A stretch of DNA of 64,000 bases from Lutispora saccharofermentans (GTDB lineage Bacteria; Bacillota; Clostridia; Lutisporales; Lutisporaceae). The position numbers and the translations under genes were made by a program. The notes under the pieces were generated by a model, which saw only the letters and a program-made list of their open reading frames with translations, was not told the origin of the DNA and ran no database searches. Positions 1-7,971 of this stretch are shown piece after piece; position 1 is the first letter of the stretch; each line of letters starts with the position of its first letter. The stretch is taken from NCBI RefSeq assembly GCF_024363565.1, contig NZ_JAJEKE010000008.1, positions 95,632 through 159,631 on the forward strand, read 5' to 3'.

Positions 1-28
1 AGGAATTTAACACTGAAAGTTAATTTAA

Positions 29-54
29 GCCCATAAGGAGGTGCTTATATGGGC
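29..54 (+). promoter_or_regulatory. Stem-loop presenting the ribosome site of the first small gene
   Basis: GCCCATA at 29-35 is perfectly complementary to TATGGGC at 48-54. The ATG at 49-51 lies inside the right arm and the AGGAGG lies in the 12-nt loop. The hairpin could restrict translation initiation. This is a sequence observation; any regulatory role is inferred. Confidence 0.4.
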
Positions 55-267
55 ATAGCATCGCAAGAATGCTGCGAGCCGACGGCGGGCCTGTTCGGTT
101 CTAACTGGATTTGGATAATACTTCTGATACTCTTTTTCTGTGGAGGCTTCGGCGGTTCAGGATGCGGCGGCAGTATATTCGGCGGCAGTTTCTTGGGTAA
201 CAATGGAATATGGATAATACTGATTATATTATTTTTCTTCTGCTTCTGCGGCAAAAGAATATTTTAA
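49..267 (+). CDS. Small Gly/Cys-rich hydrophobic protein
   Basis: A 72-residue protein preceded by AGGAGG seven bases before the ATG. It contains an internal repeat: two segments of the form (N/G)xIWIIL(L/I)ILFF, near residues 19-31 and 52-64, separated by a Gly-rich linker with GGFGGSGCGG. Each segment is long enough to span or insert in a membrane. The composition recalls the small Gly-rich hydrophobic YjcZ-type sporulation proteins of Firmicutes, but I cannot confirm the family. It is followed directly by a stem-loop and by three more small genes of unknown role, so it may belong to a sporulation-associated cluster. Coding status is well supported by the ribosome site; function is unknown. 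Confidence 0.6.
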   Translation: MGIASQECCEPTAGLFGSNWIWIILLILFFCGGFGGSGCGGSIFGGSFLGNNGIWIILIILFFFCFCGKRIF

Positions 268-270
268 GAT

Positions 271-294
271 TAAGCCCGGCCTGAACCGGGCTTA
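271..294 (+). terminator. Stem-loop after the first small gene
   Basis: TAAGCCCGG (271-279) pairs perfectly with CCGGGCTTA (286-294) around a 6-nt loop. There is no T-run on the plus strand, so it is a weak terminator or an RNA-stabilising 3' hairpin. Confidence 0.5.
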
Positions 295-413
295 AAACTT
301 CTAAGGAAAAGCTGTAACCAAAATAAGCTTAGGGAATAAAATAGAAGTGAGAAAAGATTAGAACCTGTTTAGTATCTGCTAAAGAGGTTCTTATATCCCG
401 AGGGGGTTTTGGT

Positions 414-644
414 ATGAGTTTTTTTGATGAGATATTCAATAAAGACATTATATGGATACTGCTTTTGCTGTTTTTGGTGTGTATATTGCCCCAAAGATGC
501 TCCGAACCTATCATTAAAAACAAAGGCTTAAAGGAAGAAAGCGACCAATGCGGTAAGGAAGATATAGAGTGCGGCAAAGATAGCAAAGATATAATTTATA
601 GGAAAGCAAAAAGCCAAAAAGAGCGCAGAAGGCTCGTATACTAA
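414..644 (+). CDS. Small single-pass membrane protein, unknown function
   Basis: A 76-residue protein with a GAGGGGG ribosome site about eight bases upstream. Residues about 11-26 form one hydrophobic segment (IIWILLLLFLVCIL), followed by a highly charged Lys/Glu-rich tail with three cysteines, probably cytoplasmic. It sits between two other uncharacterised small genes in the same direction. I do not recognise a family. The ribosome site, codon structure and spacing support a real gene. Confidence 0.5.
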   Translation: MSFFDEIFNKDIIWILLLLFLVCILPQRCSEPIIKNKGLKEESDQCGKEDIECGKDSKDIIYRKAKSQKERRRLVY

Positions 645-668
645 AATAAGACTTTTGGAGGTAGTTGC

Positions 669-1292
669 ATGGCTTATGGTAGAAATAATAACAGGTATAA
701 TGAAAGAGATATTGAATCTATAAAGGAGAAAATATCTGAGCAGATGCCCGGGGTGGATTTAAACAATATTGATCAGCAGCAAATGAAAAGAATGGTTATG
801 GACCAGATAAACAATAATCCAAACATAAATATAAGTCAAGATGTTAAGGATAAAATAGACAGAGGGGATATTGAAGGTCTCAAAACGGAATTGATTCAGT
901 ATTTAGATAATCAAAACAGTCCGGACGGTTCAAGCCAGAGATTGAGCAATATGCTCAAAAGCAATGATTTTGATGGCTTAAAAGATGAATTAATGGGAAT
1001 GCTCATAAAAGGTATGAGCAATCAAAAAAAAAATGAGGTAAATGACAGCGAAGATAAAAGGGCGGAGAATATGGCTTATCAAAATCCTTTGACAGCTTTA
1101 TTTGATGAAACCCTTTTAAACAATATTATGGAAAAGTTCTTCGATGGAAATAAAAACGATAAAAGGATAGTTCTCTTAAACTCGATGAAGCCATTTGTAT
1201 CCGATAGGAGGCAAAAAGCCCTGGACGATTGCGTAAAGGCCATGAATGTGATTGCGATGATGGAAAGATTGGGTTTTAAGGCAGGGAGATAA
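669..1292 (+). CDS. Hypothetical hydrophilic helical protein
   Basis: A 207-residue protein preceded by TTTTGGAGG. It is rich in Asn, Asp, Lys and Gln, with no membrane segment. Residues about 15-130 contain loosely repeated units resembling (D)IExLKxELxxxL (for example DIEGLKTELIQYL and DFDGLKDELMGML), suggesting small helical repeats. The C-terminal 75 residues form a separate region ending in an amphipathic helix. It lies in a cluster of short genes with the same orientation and is followed after two bases by another short ORF, so it is probably co-transcribed with that. Family not recognised. Confidence 0.6.
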   Translation: MAYGRNNNRYNERDIESIKEKISEQMPGVDLNNIDQQQMKRMVMDQINNNPNINISQDVKDKIDRGDIEGLKTELIQYLDNQNSPDGSSQRLSNMLKSNDFDGLKDELMGMLIKGMSNQKKNEVNDSEDKRAENMAYQNPLTALFDETLLNNIMEKFFDGNKNDKRIVLLNSMKPFVSDRRQKALDDCVKAMNVIAMMERLGFKAGR

Positions 1293-1294
1293 AA

Positions 1295-1471
1295 TTGGAT
1301 ATAATAAAAATTACGAATTTCGTATCAACCAACTTTACTTTTGAAGATTTATTTTTGCTTGGCATATTGATTCTTCTTTTCGTGGAGCGAAAATGTGATA
1401 AGATGTTTATAGGATTGTTGATATTTGTTTTTATATCCGGTTTGAGACAAGAACTATTATCTTTTAGATAA
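1295..1471 (+). CDS. Short two-helix membrane peptide with TTG start
   Basis: A 58-codon frame starting with TTG two bases after the preceding stop codon, with AGGGAG six bases upstream. The deduced peptide has two hydrophobic stretches (LFLLGILILLF and MFIGLLIFVFISG) separated by the charged VERKCDK, consistent with a small membrane hairpin. Tight spacing suggests translational coupling with the upstream gene. No family recognised; it is short and uses a rare start, so confidence is moderate. Confidence 0.4.
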   Translation: MDIIKITNFVSTNFTFEDLFLLGILILLFVERKCDKMFIGLLIFVFISGLRQELLSFR

Positions 1472-1569
1472 GGGCTCTTGTCTAAATTTTGCTTGCGTGA
1501 TATCAGCAATCTGCAGGAGTAAAGGGACAATACCATAGCCTAGATTGCGTAATTCAGGAAAATATTGAC

Positions 1570-1598
1570 TTGGTATATGCTAAGATAAATAGTATAAT
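1570..1598 (+). promoter_or_regulatory. Sigma-A-type promoter of the CNNM/CBS gene
   Basis: TTGGTA (1570-1575) and a perfect TATAAT (1593-1598) are separated by 17 bases, and the start codon lies 37 bases downstream. Confidence 0.6.
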
Positions 1599-1634
1599 AT
1601 TATATAAAATACTTTATTAGGGGGAATTTTTTTA

Positions 1635-2966
1635 ATGGACGGGGACCTGTGGTCGCAAATGTTTGTAATCTTATTACTGATAGGGATTAACGCATTCTTT
1701 GCCGCTTCCGAAATGGCAATAGTGTCTATCAGGCAATCGAAGCTAAAGCCTCTCATAGAAGAGGGCAACAAAGCCGCCAAAATTGTAGATAATTTTATTG
1801 AAGAACCGAGCAAGCTGCTTGCTACAATTCAAGTAGGAATCACTTTTGCAGGCTTCTTTGCCAGCGCGCTGAGTGCTAAAACTCTTGCTGTATACTTGGC
1901 TGAAGCTCTAAAAAAATCCAACCTGGCAATTATATCTACATATGCAGATTCTTTTTCATTTATATTAATGACCCTGCTCATGGCATACATAACTTTAGTG
2001 CTGGGGGAGCTGGTACCTAAGAGGATGGCTCTGCAGTGGTCCGATAAGGTAGCTCTTGCCGTAGCAAAGCCAATTTTATTCCTTTCTAAGATTGCTTTTC
2101 CTATAGTCAAGCTTCTGACCTTCTCTACAAACTTCATAGTCAAGATGTTTGGAGGTTCCGCAGAAAATAATTCAGGCCAAATTACCGAAGAAGAAATACG
2201 CCTTATGATAAACGTAGGAGAAGAGAGAGGGATCATCAGAGAAACAGAGACGGAAATGATCAACAGCATCTTTGAATTTGACGACACAGTGGTTAAGGAA
2301 GTAATGACACCCAGAACAGATATAGCAGCTATCAATATAAACGCTTCTCTTGAGGAAATCCTGGAAGTGATTGTTGAAGAGCATTTCTCCCGTATACCTG
2401 TATATGAAGATACAATAGATAATATAGTCGGATTGTTATATGTTAAAGATTTATTCGGCATGATGAAGTATGGAAAAGAATTTAAAGTTTCTTTAAAAGA
2501 TATTATCAGGCCCGCCTACTTTGTACCCGAGTATAAAAAGATAGATGAGCTTTTTAAAGAGATGCAGAAATCCAAGACCCATATAGCCATTGTAATAGAT
2601 GAATATGGCGGTACGGCCGGGCTTATCACGATAGAGGACTTATTGGAAGAAATCGTAGGAAACATCTTCGATGAATATGATGATGTGGTGCTGGAGTATG
2701 AACAGCTTGATGATAATACATATTTGATCAACGGTATGCTCAGCATTGATGAGGTCAATGACATAATGCATACTGAGCTTCCAGAGGATGAGCTGGAGTT
2801 TGACACTATAAGCGGTATGGTTTTGAGCCTTTCAGGTAAAATGCCCGAGGTGGGGGACGAAGTTGAGTTTGACGGAGTGCAATTCCGCATTGAAGAAGTG
2901 GATGATAAAAGGATAACTAAAATCAGGATTAAAAAGCAGCCTGATGAAGCTGAAGAACAAGAATAA
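1635..2966 (+). CDS. CNNM/DUF21 and CBS-domain membrane protein, HlyC/CorC family
   Basis: A 443-residue protein with the usual architecture of this family: an N-terminal CNNM (DUF21) membrane domain at about residues 1-190 with at least three transmembrane segments, a pair of CBS domains at about 205-330 (VMTPRTDI marks the first), and a C-terminal CorC_HlyC domain at about 345-435 (ELPEDELEFDTISG). Members are implicated in Mg2+/Co2+ resistance or efflux; the old name hemolysin reflects homology rather than activity. It has its own promoter and a strong terminator, so it is monocistronic. Family assignment is confident; ion specificity cannot be read from sequence. Confidence 0.9.
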   Translation: MDGDLWSQMFVILLLIGINAFFAASEMAIVSIRQSKLKPLIEEGNKAAKIVDNFIEEPSKLLATIQVGITFAGFFASALSAKTLAVYLAEALKKSNLAIISTYADSFSFILMTLLMAYITLVLGELVPKRMALQWSDKVALAVAKPILFLSKIAFPIVKLLTFSTNFIVKMFGGSAENNSGQITEEEIRLMINVGEERGIIRETETEMINSIFEFDDTVVKEVMTPRTDIAAININASLEEILEVIVEEHFSRIPVYEDTIDNIVGLLYVKDLFGMMKYGKEFKVSLKDIIRPAYFVPEYKKIDELFKEMQKSKTHIAIVIDEYGGTAGLITIEDLLEEIVGNIFDEYDDVVLEYEQLDDNTYLINGMLSIDEVNDIMHTELPEDELEFDTISGMVLSLSGKMPEVGDEVEFDGVQFRIEEVDDKRITKIRIKKQPDEAEEQE

Positions 2967-2973
2967 TATTAGG

Positions 2974-3000
2974 GCCGGTATAGAAATATACCGGCTTTTA
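2974..3000 (+). terminator. Rho-independent terminator
   Basis: GCCGGTATA (2974-2982) pairs perfectly with TATACCGGC (2987-2995) around a GAAA tetraloop and is followed by TTTTAT. Confidence 0.9.
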
Positions 3001-3128
3001 TATTTGAACAAAATCTCAGAATTTTTTCACAATTAATACATAGCTATCACAAATCAAAAAGATATAATATACTTAAACGGAAATAGACAAAATGGAAATA
3101 GACAAAATATGGATAAGGAGGGTGTGTA

Positions 3129-4538
3129 GTGAATAATTTTAAAAGGCTTTCATGTATTTTTATATTGCTTTTATGCTTTTGTATAGTATTCTCATCTTGT
3201 TCTGGGGAAAAATCTGCAAAAACCAATAAAATCACTATCAATGCGGCTGAAAATATGATAGATGAGACCGGCATCCTGGCTACGATAGAGGAGCTCAGCT
3301 CAGATAAATATAAAGGCAGGCTCGCCGGTACCGAAGAAAACGAATTGGCAGCTCAGTATCTGGTTGATCATTTTAAAAAAATCGGGTTAGTGTCTTCCCC
3401 AAAATTAGAAAACTACGTCCAAAAGTATTATACACAGGTGCAAATCATTAAAAATGAGCCTGTTTTGCAATTAGAAGATAAAGAAGGAAATGTGGTAAAA
3501 AGCTTCAAATATGTGGAGAATTTCGTAATAAGAGCATTATCGAGCCAGACCCAGGATATAGACATAAAAGCTCCTTTATACAAGGCAGAGGATATGGAGG
3601 CCATTAATACCTCAAAAGAAGATGCTAAAGGGAAAATATGCTTATTCTCCCTTTCTTCAAGGCAAAACGCAAGCACTACGGAAATGGTTGAGACAGTAAG
3701 TCAGAATGAAGCATTAGCAGGGATCGGAGAATTTGATATAAAGAGTGAGGATAGAAAACATTCTAATTTGACGGTGACTCCTTTTCGCGGCCCCTGGATG
3801 AGGGGAAGCTACAATCCTTATATGCTTGTTGATAACGATACGTTTGTGGAACTGGCACAGGCAGCAGATAAGGGCTTATATCTGAGGTTTATATGCAGCT
3901 TCGAAGAGGATTTCCGCAAGCCGGTGTCTAATGTGATAGGATTGATCGAAGGCTCGGACCCCAAATTAAAGAATGAATATATAATAGTGGGCGCACATTT
4001 TGATCATGTAGGCGACAATAAAAATGGCACCTATAATTCAGGGGCATTGGATAATGCTTCAGGCACTGCCGGATTGGTGGAAATAGCAAGGGTGATCAAA
4101 TCAGGAAAGATACAACCTAAAAAATCCATTCTATTTATCGCTTTTAATGGGGAAGAGTCAGGATTTACCGGGTCTGAATATTATGTAAACAATCCCGTCT
4201 ATCCTTTGGATAGAGCAGCCATGATAAATATGGACATGATAGGGGCCAGCAAAGAAATGCCCATAACCATTGCATCCGCTGATAAGAGCGGGTACGGGCT
4301 CCAGGATGAAATGTATGAATATGCCCGGGCGTTGGGGATTGAAGCGAGGAAGGGCGATATGGCAGGCAGCGATCATTACAGCTTTGCCCAAGTCGGTGTA
4401 GCTTCGGTGATGCTCATCGATGAAGATTGGGGAAATGGTTATCACAGCCCTAACGATAATATGGAAGATATAAGCAAGACAAAAATTGAGCAGATTGTAA
4501 AGCTCGTGCTTCACTATATCGATAAAAATGCTTATTGA
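3129..4538 (+). CDS. Lipoprotein M28-family metallopeptidase
   Basis: A 469-residue protein with a GTG start after AAGGAGGGTG. A lipoprotein signal peptide ends in the lipobox FSSC (Cys about residue 25), so it is predicted to be anchored outside the membrane. The catalytic domain has the M28 zinc signatures in order: GAHFDHVG, SGALDNASG, the NGEESGFTGS active-site Glu motif, NMDMIG, and GSDHYSF near the C-terminus. The 3'-terminal histidine motif YHSPNDN is also present. It is probably an aminopeptidase processing peptides at the cell surface. An amide hydrolase gene follows after 30 bases, suggesting co-transcription. Confidence 0.9.
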   Translation: MNNFKRLSCIFILLLCFCIVFSSCSGEKSAKTNKITINAAENMIDETGILATIEELSSDKYKGRLAGTEENELAAQYLVDHFKKIGLVSSPKLENYVQKYYTQVQIIKNEPVLQLEDKEGNVVKSFKYVENFVIRALSSQTQDIDIKAPLYKAEDMEAINTSKEDAKGKICLFSLSSRQNASTTEMVETVSQNEALAGIGEFDIKSEDRKHSNLTVTPFRGPWMRGSYNPYMLVDNDTFVELAQAADKGLYLRFICSFEEDFRKPVSNVIGLIEGSDPKLKNEYIIVGAHFDHVGDNKNGTYNSGALDNASGTAGLVEIARVIKSGKIQPKKSILFIAFNGEESGFTGSEYYVNNPVYPLDRAAMINMDMIGASKEMPITIASADKSGYGLQDEMYEYARALGIEARKGDMAGSDHYSFAQVGVASVMLIDEDWGNGYHSPNDNMEDISKTKIEQIVKLVLHYIDKNAY

Positions 4539-4568
4539 TGAAGATTTTGATTGAGGAGGAGCAATTAA

Positions 4569-5573
4569 ATGAGCCGTAAATACGTAAAGTGGATGGTGTG
4601 CCTTGCCATAATAATTTGCTCTATGGGCGTGTTTTACCTGAAGACGGAAAAAGCCGGGGAAAATGCTTTAGCCAGCTTTAAAAAAATCGGCGATGGTCCT
4701 CTATATACCATGATGTATTATGGGGATTACGGGTTTGGGGACTACTTGAAAGTTGGGAAAAAGATATCCGCATATGATGATTCTTTGAGCAAGGATGTTG
4801 CCTGCAGCTGCTTTGCAGCTCTCAGTAAAGAAGGCGATATGATCTTCGGGCGAAATTTTGACTGGTATGACAATCCGAAGCTTATATTATTTACTCGCCC
4901 CATTGATGGCTACGCTTCTGTATCAATGGTGGATATGAAATATCTGAATTTTAATTCTGAGGAAGAGGTTGCAAATGCATCAAAGGAGGAATTGGGAAGA
5001 TTGCTGGATGCTCCGTATCTGCCATTTGACGGTATGAATGAATATGGCCTGGCTATAGGTGAAATGACTGCCATGGGCACTGAAGCATCTATAGATCCTG
5101 GCAAGGTGACTCTGGGTGATCTTACCGTAATGCGGCTGACTTTAGATCATGCGAAAACCGTTGAAGAAGCGGTTTCGTATATCGAAAAGTATAATGTGTA
5201 TTTTCCTCCTGCACCGCCTTTGCACTTTCTTGTGGCCGATGCAAAAGGAAATTCCGCAATCATAGAATTTGTAAAAGGCGAGATGAAGGTTCTTAAAAAC
5301 GATAAGCAATGGCAGGTTGCAACCAATTTCATAGTATACGGAAGCAACGAAAAAACCAAAAATGGGTGCAGAAGATACGCTGCGGCTGAGAGGGTCCTGA
5401 GTGAGAATAAGGGTAAGCTGACAGAAATGGAAGCGATGAAGCTGCTGGAGGAAATATCCCAGCCTACAACGCAATGGTCTATTACGTACAATATGAGCAA
5501 GGGAAGCATACAATTGGTGATCAAGAAAAATTTTGACGATATAATGAGTTTTAACCTGCCGCTGAAAAGCTGA
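4569..5573 (+). CDS. Membrane-anchored Ntn-type linear amide C-N hydrolase
   Basis: A 334-residue protein with a perfect AGGAGG site. Residues about 7-25 form a signal anchor. The core resembles the choloylglycine hydrolase / acid ceramidase-like Ntn superfamily: CSCFAAL supplies the candidate nucleophilic Cys, followed by GRNFDWYDNP, and the later segments NEYGLAIGEM and VATNF match the family layout. Such enzymes cleave linear amides (bile-salt conjugates, N-acyl amines, penicillin V). The nucleophile is internal, so propeptide removal would be needed for strict Ntn chemistry. It follows the M28 peptidase gene closely. Substrate unknown. Confidence 0.75.
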   Translation: MSRKYVKWMVCLAIIICSMGVFYLKTEKAGENALASFKKIGDGPLYTMMYYGDYGFGDYLKVGKKISAYDDSLSKDVACSCFAALSKEGDMIFGRNFDWYDNPKLILFTRPIDGYASVSMVDMKYLNFNSEEEVANASKEELGRLLDAPYLPFDGMNEYGLAIGEMTAMGTEASIDPGKVTLGDLTVMRLTLDHAKTVEEAVSYIEKYNVYFPPAPPLHFLVADAKGNSAIIEFVKGEMKVLKNDKQWQVATNFIVYGSNEKTKNGCRRYAAAERVLSENKGKLTEMEAMKLLEEISQPTTQWSITYNMSKGSIQLVIKKNFDDIMSFNLPLKS

Positions 5574-5584
5574 CGCCCAAAGCC

Positions 5585-5830
5585 GCAAGCTGCTCAGGAT
5601 TCAGAGCTCAGAACTCAGAACTCAGAAGCTATGGTATTCCTTACGGGTCATAAGAGGACGGGAACCACTGAAAGACACGGATTTTTGCACTGAAAAACAC
5701 GGAAATGTTTTTCTAATGCCATATCACACAGGAATGCGAGTTACGAACCTGCTTAGATATGGGATTAGTTAAAATAGAAAAAGGAATACCCTAGCTCTCG
5801 CAACTCGTAACTCGAAACTTTTATATATTC
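5585..5830. repeat. Degenerate dispersed intergenic repeat, copy A
   Basis: This noncoding stretch contains tandem GAACTCA-type short repeats (GAGCTCAGAACTCAGAACTC), then GGTATTCCTTA, then GAGGACGGGAACC and CACGGA units. The same series occurs in inverted orientation at 45860-45960. It also has an internal inverted copy (AAGGAATACC near 5781). No ORF is credible here. It looks like a genome-dispersed repeat family. Confidence 0.6.
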
Positions 5831-5902
5831 CGCTGCAGTAAAATAGCATCCATGTATAGACTAAGTATGCTTATATAAAAATTGCCAATGACCCTTATGA
5901 GC

Positions 5903-5997
5903 TGAGCCTTAGAAAAAACGTAGGCGAGGCACGGACGCCGAGCAAGCTTTCCAGGTCACGGATGACCTTTGGGAAGCGTAGGATTTTCTTAGGCTCA
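5903..5997. repeat. Long imperfect palindromic element
   Basis: CTGAGCCTTAGAAAAAACG near 5903 is an imperfect inverted repeat of CGTAGGATTTTCTTAGGCTC ending near 5997, with nested complementary segments between. The element lies between convergent genes (amide hydrolase and the minus-strand ligase). It could be a bidirectional terminator or a miniature palindromic repeat. Confidence 0.5.
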
Positions 5998-6055
5998 GTG
6001 AATTAGTGTCATCAATTTTTATATACTATACGTGACTATACATGGATGCTATTGC

Positions 6056-7498
6056 TTATGGAGCTTGTCTCAAATCCGCAACCCTGCTGATCTTGCCCTG
6101 GCTCCTTGGAAGGGTTTTTGGCGGCAGCAGCCTTACCTCCGCTGCTATACCGGTTATACTCATAATATTTCTCCTTAGCTTATCTGCTGCTATCGCACCA
6201 TCATCGCAAGAAAGCTCCGCTTCTACTTGTACCAGAAGCTCATCGAGCTTGCCTTTCTTGCTTACCACGATATTATAGTGGGGAAGCAATTTCGGCATGC
6301 TCATTATCACGCTTTCGATCTGGGAAGGGAAGACATTAACCCCTTTGATGATGAGCATATCATCGCTCCTGCCGGTTACTCTGTCCATTCTCACGTTTAG
6401 GCTGCCGCAGCTGCAGCGTCCGCGGTAAAGGGTAGTGATATCCTTTGTTCTGTAGCGGAGCAAGGGCATGGCCTCTTTTGCGATTGATGTAAGCACAAGC
6501 TCGCCGCTTTGGCCATAATCTAAGGCCGCTCCTGTTTCGGGATCTATTATTTCGGCTATATAGTGATCCTCGTTTATATGGAGCCCCTGGCGCTGGCTGC
6601 ATTCACAGCCCACTCCGGGCCCGATGATCTCGCTTAAGCCGTATATATCATATGCCTTTATCCCGTAAGCTTTTTCAATCTCCTGCCTCATTTCTTCAGT
6701 CCAGGGCTCTGCGCCGAATATTCCTATCCTTATGGGAAGCTTGTGGAAATCAATGCCTTGATCTTTTCCGGCTTCCGCAAGATGTAATGCATATGACGGA
6801 GTACAGGCCAATACAGTGGTTCCAAAATCCTGCATGAGCTGCAGCTGCTTTGCTGTGTTGCCGGTGGACATGGGCACCACGGTAGCACCTAATTTTTCTA
6901 CTCCGTAATGGAATCCCAGGCCGCCTGTAAAAAGTCCGTATCCATAAGCTACTTGTACCGTGTCTTCTTTTGTTACACCGACAGCTTCAAGCTCCTGGGC
7001 GATCATTTCAGCCCATCTGCCGATATCACCGGAGGTATATCCGACTACGGTAGGCTTTCCGGTAGTGCCTGAGGAGGCATGGATCCTGGCCAGTTTTTCT
7101 TTAGGCACTGCAAACAATCCGAATGGGTAGTTGCACCTCAGATCCTCTTTGGTTGTGAAAGGGAGCTTCTCTATATCTCTTATTGACTGAATATCATCAA
7201 CTTCTATATCTTTAAGAAGCCTGCTATAATAGGGCACTTTGCTTTTCAGCAAGGCAACGGTCTCCCTTAGCTTCTCCGCTTGTTTTTTCTCAAGCTCTTC
7301 TCTTGCTCTATCATTTTCCTTTTTTATACATTCCGTTGATCCTGACAGCGCAACGGAGCGTATTGCCATGCAGCTCAGGCAGTTATCGCAAAGGCCGTTT
7401 TTATATTTCTGGCAGCATATGCTTGCATTTTCCTCTGCTGCTGAATTTGCTGATAACTTGCTTCTATTACTTGTTTTCTTTCCGTGATTCATTTTCAT
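6056..7498 (-). CDS. paaK: Phenylacetate-CoA ligase (AMP-forming)
   Basis: About 480 residues. The start at 7498 has GGAGG ten bases upstream and lies after the T-box terminator; a longer open frame to 7573 runs through the T-box and is not the real start. The N-terminal region has a Cys-rich segment (CCQKYKNGLCDNCLSC) that could bind a metal, unusual for this family. The AMP-binding domain shows SSGTTGKPT, the YGLSEIIGPG motif and YRTKDIT. It activates phenylacetate or a related aryl acid to its CoA thioester; in anaerobic Firmicutes this is linked to aromatic amino-acid fermentation. The preceding T-box, with an A-discriminator, fits regulation by an aromatic tRNA such as tRNA-Phe. Confidence 0.85.
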   Translation of the reverse strand: MKMNHGKKTSNRSKLSANSAAEENASICCQKYKNGLCDNCLSCMAIRSVALSGSTECIKKENDRAREELEKKQAEKLRETVALLKSKVPYYSRLLKDIEVDDIQSIRDIEKLPFTTKEDLRCNYPFGLFAVPKEKLARIHASSGTTGKPTVVGYTSGDIGRWAEMIAQELEAVGVTKEDTVQVAYGYGLFTGGLGFHYGVEKLGATVVPMSTGNTAKQLQLMQDFGTTVLACTPSYALHLAEAGKDQGIDFHKLPIRIGIFGAEPWTEEMRQEIEKAYGIKAYDIYGLSEIIGPGVGCECSQRQGLHINEDHYIAEIIDPETGAALDYGQSGELVLTSIAKEAMPLLRYRTKDITTLYRGRCSCGSLNVRMDRVTGRSDDMLIIKGVNVFPSQIESVIMSMPKLLPHYNIVVSKKGKLDELLVQVEAELSCDDGAIAADKLRRNIMSITGIAAEVRLLPPKTLPRSQGKISRVADLRQAP

Positions 7499-7513
7499 AT
7501 ATGATGCACCTCC

Positions 7514-7885
7514 AAAAAATATCAGCCGCTTTCCTTTGGGACGAAAGCGACTGTACTCCGCGGTACCACCCAATTTGACATTGTTGTCCTCTTTTGAAGT
7601 GCCGGAATATCTCCTGAAATATATGCTGCTAAAATAAAAAGCCTTCCATCCCCAAAGGGATGAAAAGCAATTTTCATCATACCACCCTTTGTCTAATAAA
7701 TAGACTGCAGCCTCAGCGAGTACGGGAAATATCCGATACCCCTTCCCAAAATAACGCCGGGAAATTGCGGCCTACCCTAATCAAGCTTTCAGGCGGCTTC
7801 TCCGGAGCGAACTTCAATTGGCCATATCCTAAAGCTGTTTCCAATCTAAGGCAGCTTCTCCCTGAAGGATTGTTACCAATCTACT
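7514..7885 (-). promoter_or_regulatory. T-box leader of paaK with two antiterminator/terminator modules
   Basis: Reading the minus strand from about 7885, a long structured stem I region contains GAAGTTCGC (possible TTC Phe specifier). It is followed by antiterminator 1, AGGGTGGTA (complement of 7681-7688, degenerate after the TGGT), and terminator 1 (CATCCC 7647-7652 / GGGATG 7657-7662, then a T-run). A second T-box sequence GGGTGGTACCGCGG (complement of 7558-7571) follows with terminator 2 (CGCTTTC 7527-7533 / GAAAGCG 7543-7549) and six Ts. TGGT pairs with ACCA, i.e. discriminator A. Only one stem I fits upstream. The specifier assignment is tentative. This leader accounts for most of the 473-bp gap between paaK and the next gene. 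Confidence 0.85.
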
Positions 7886-7971
7886 TTGAACCATCATCGA
7901 ATTTAATATTTAAAATGATATCACATATGAAAATATATTTCAATATAATATTTCATTTTTAAATTGTGCTG

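Noticed and set aside
7499..7573. N-terminal extension of PaaK
   Set aside because: The open frame crosses the second T-box antiterminator and terminator; the ribosome site supports the start at 7498.
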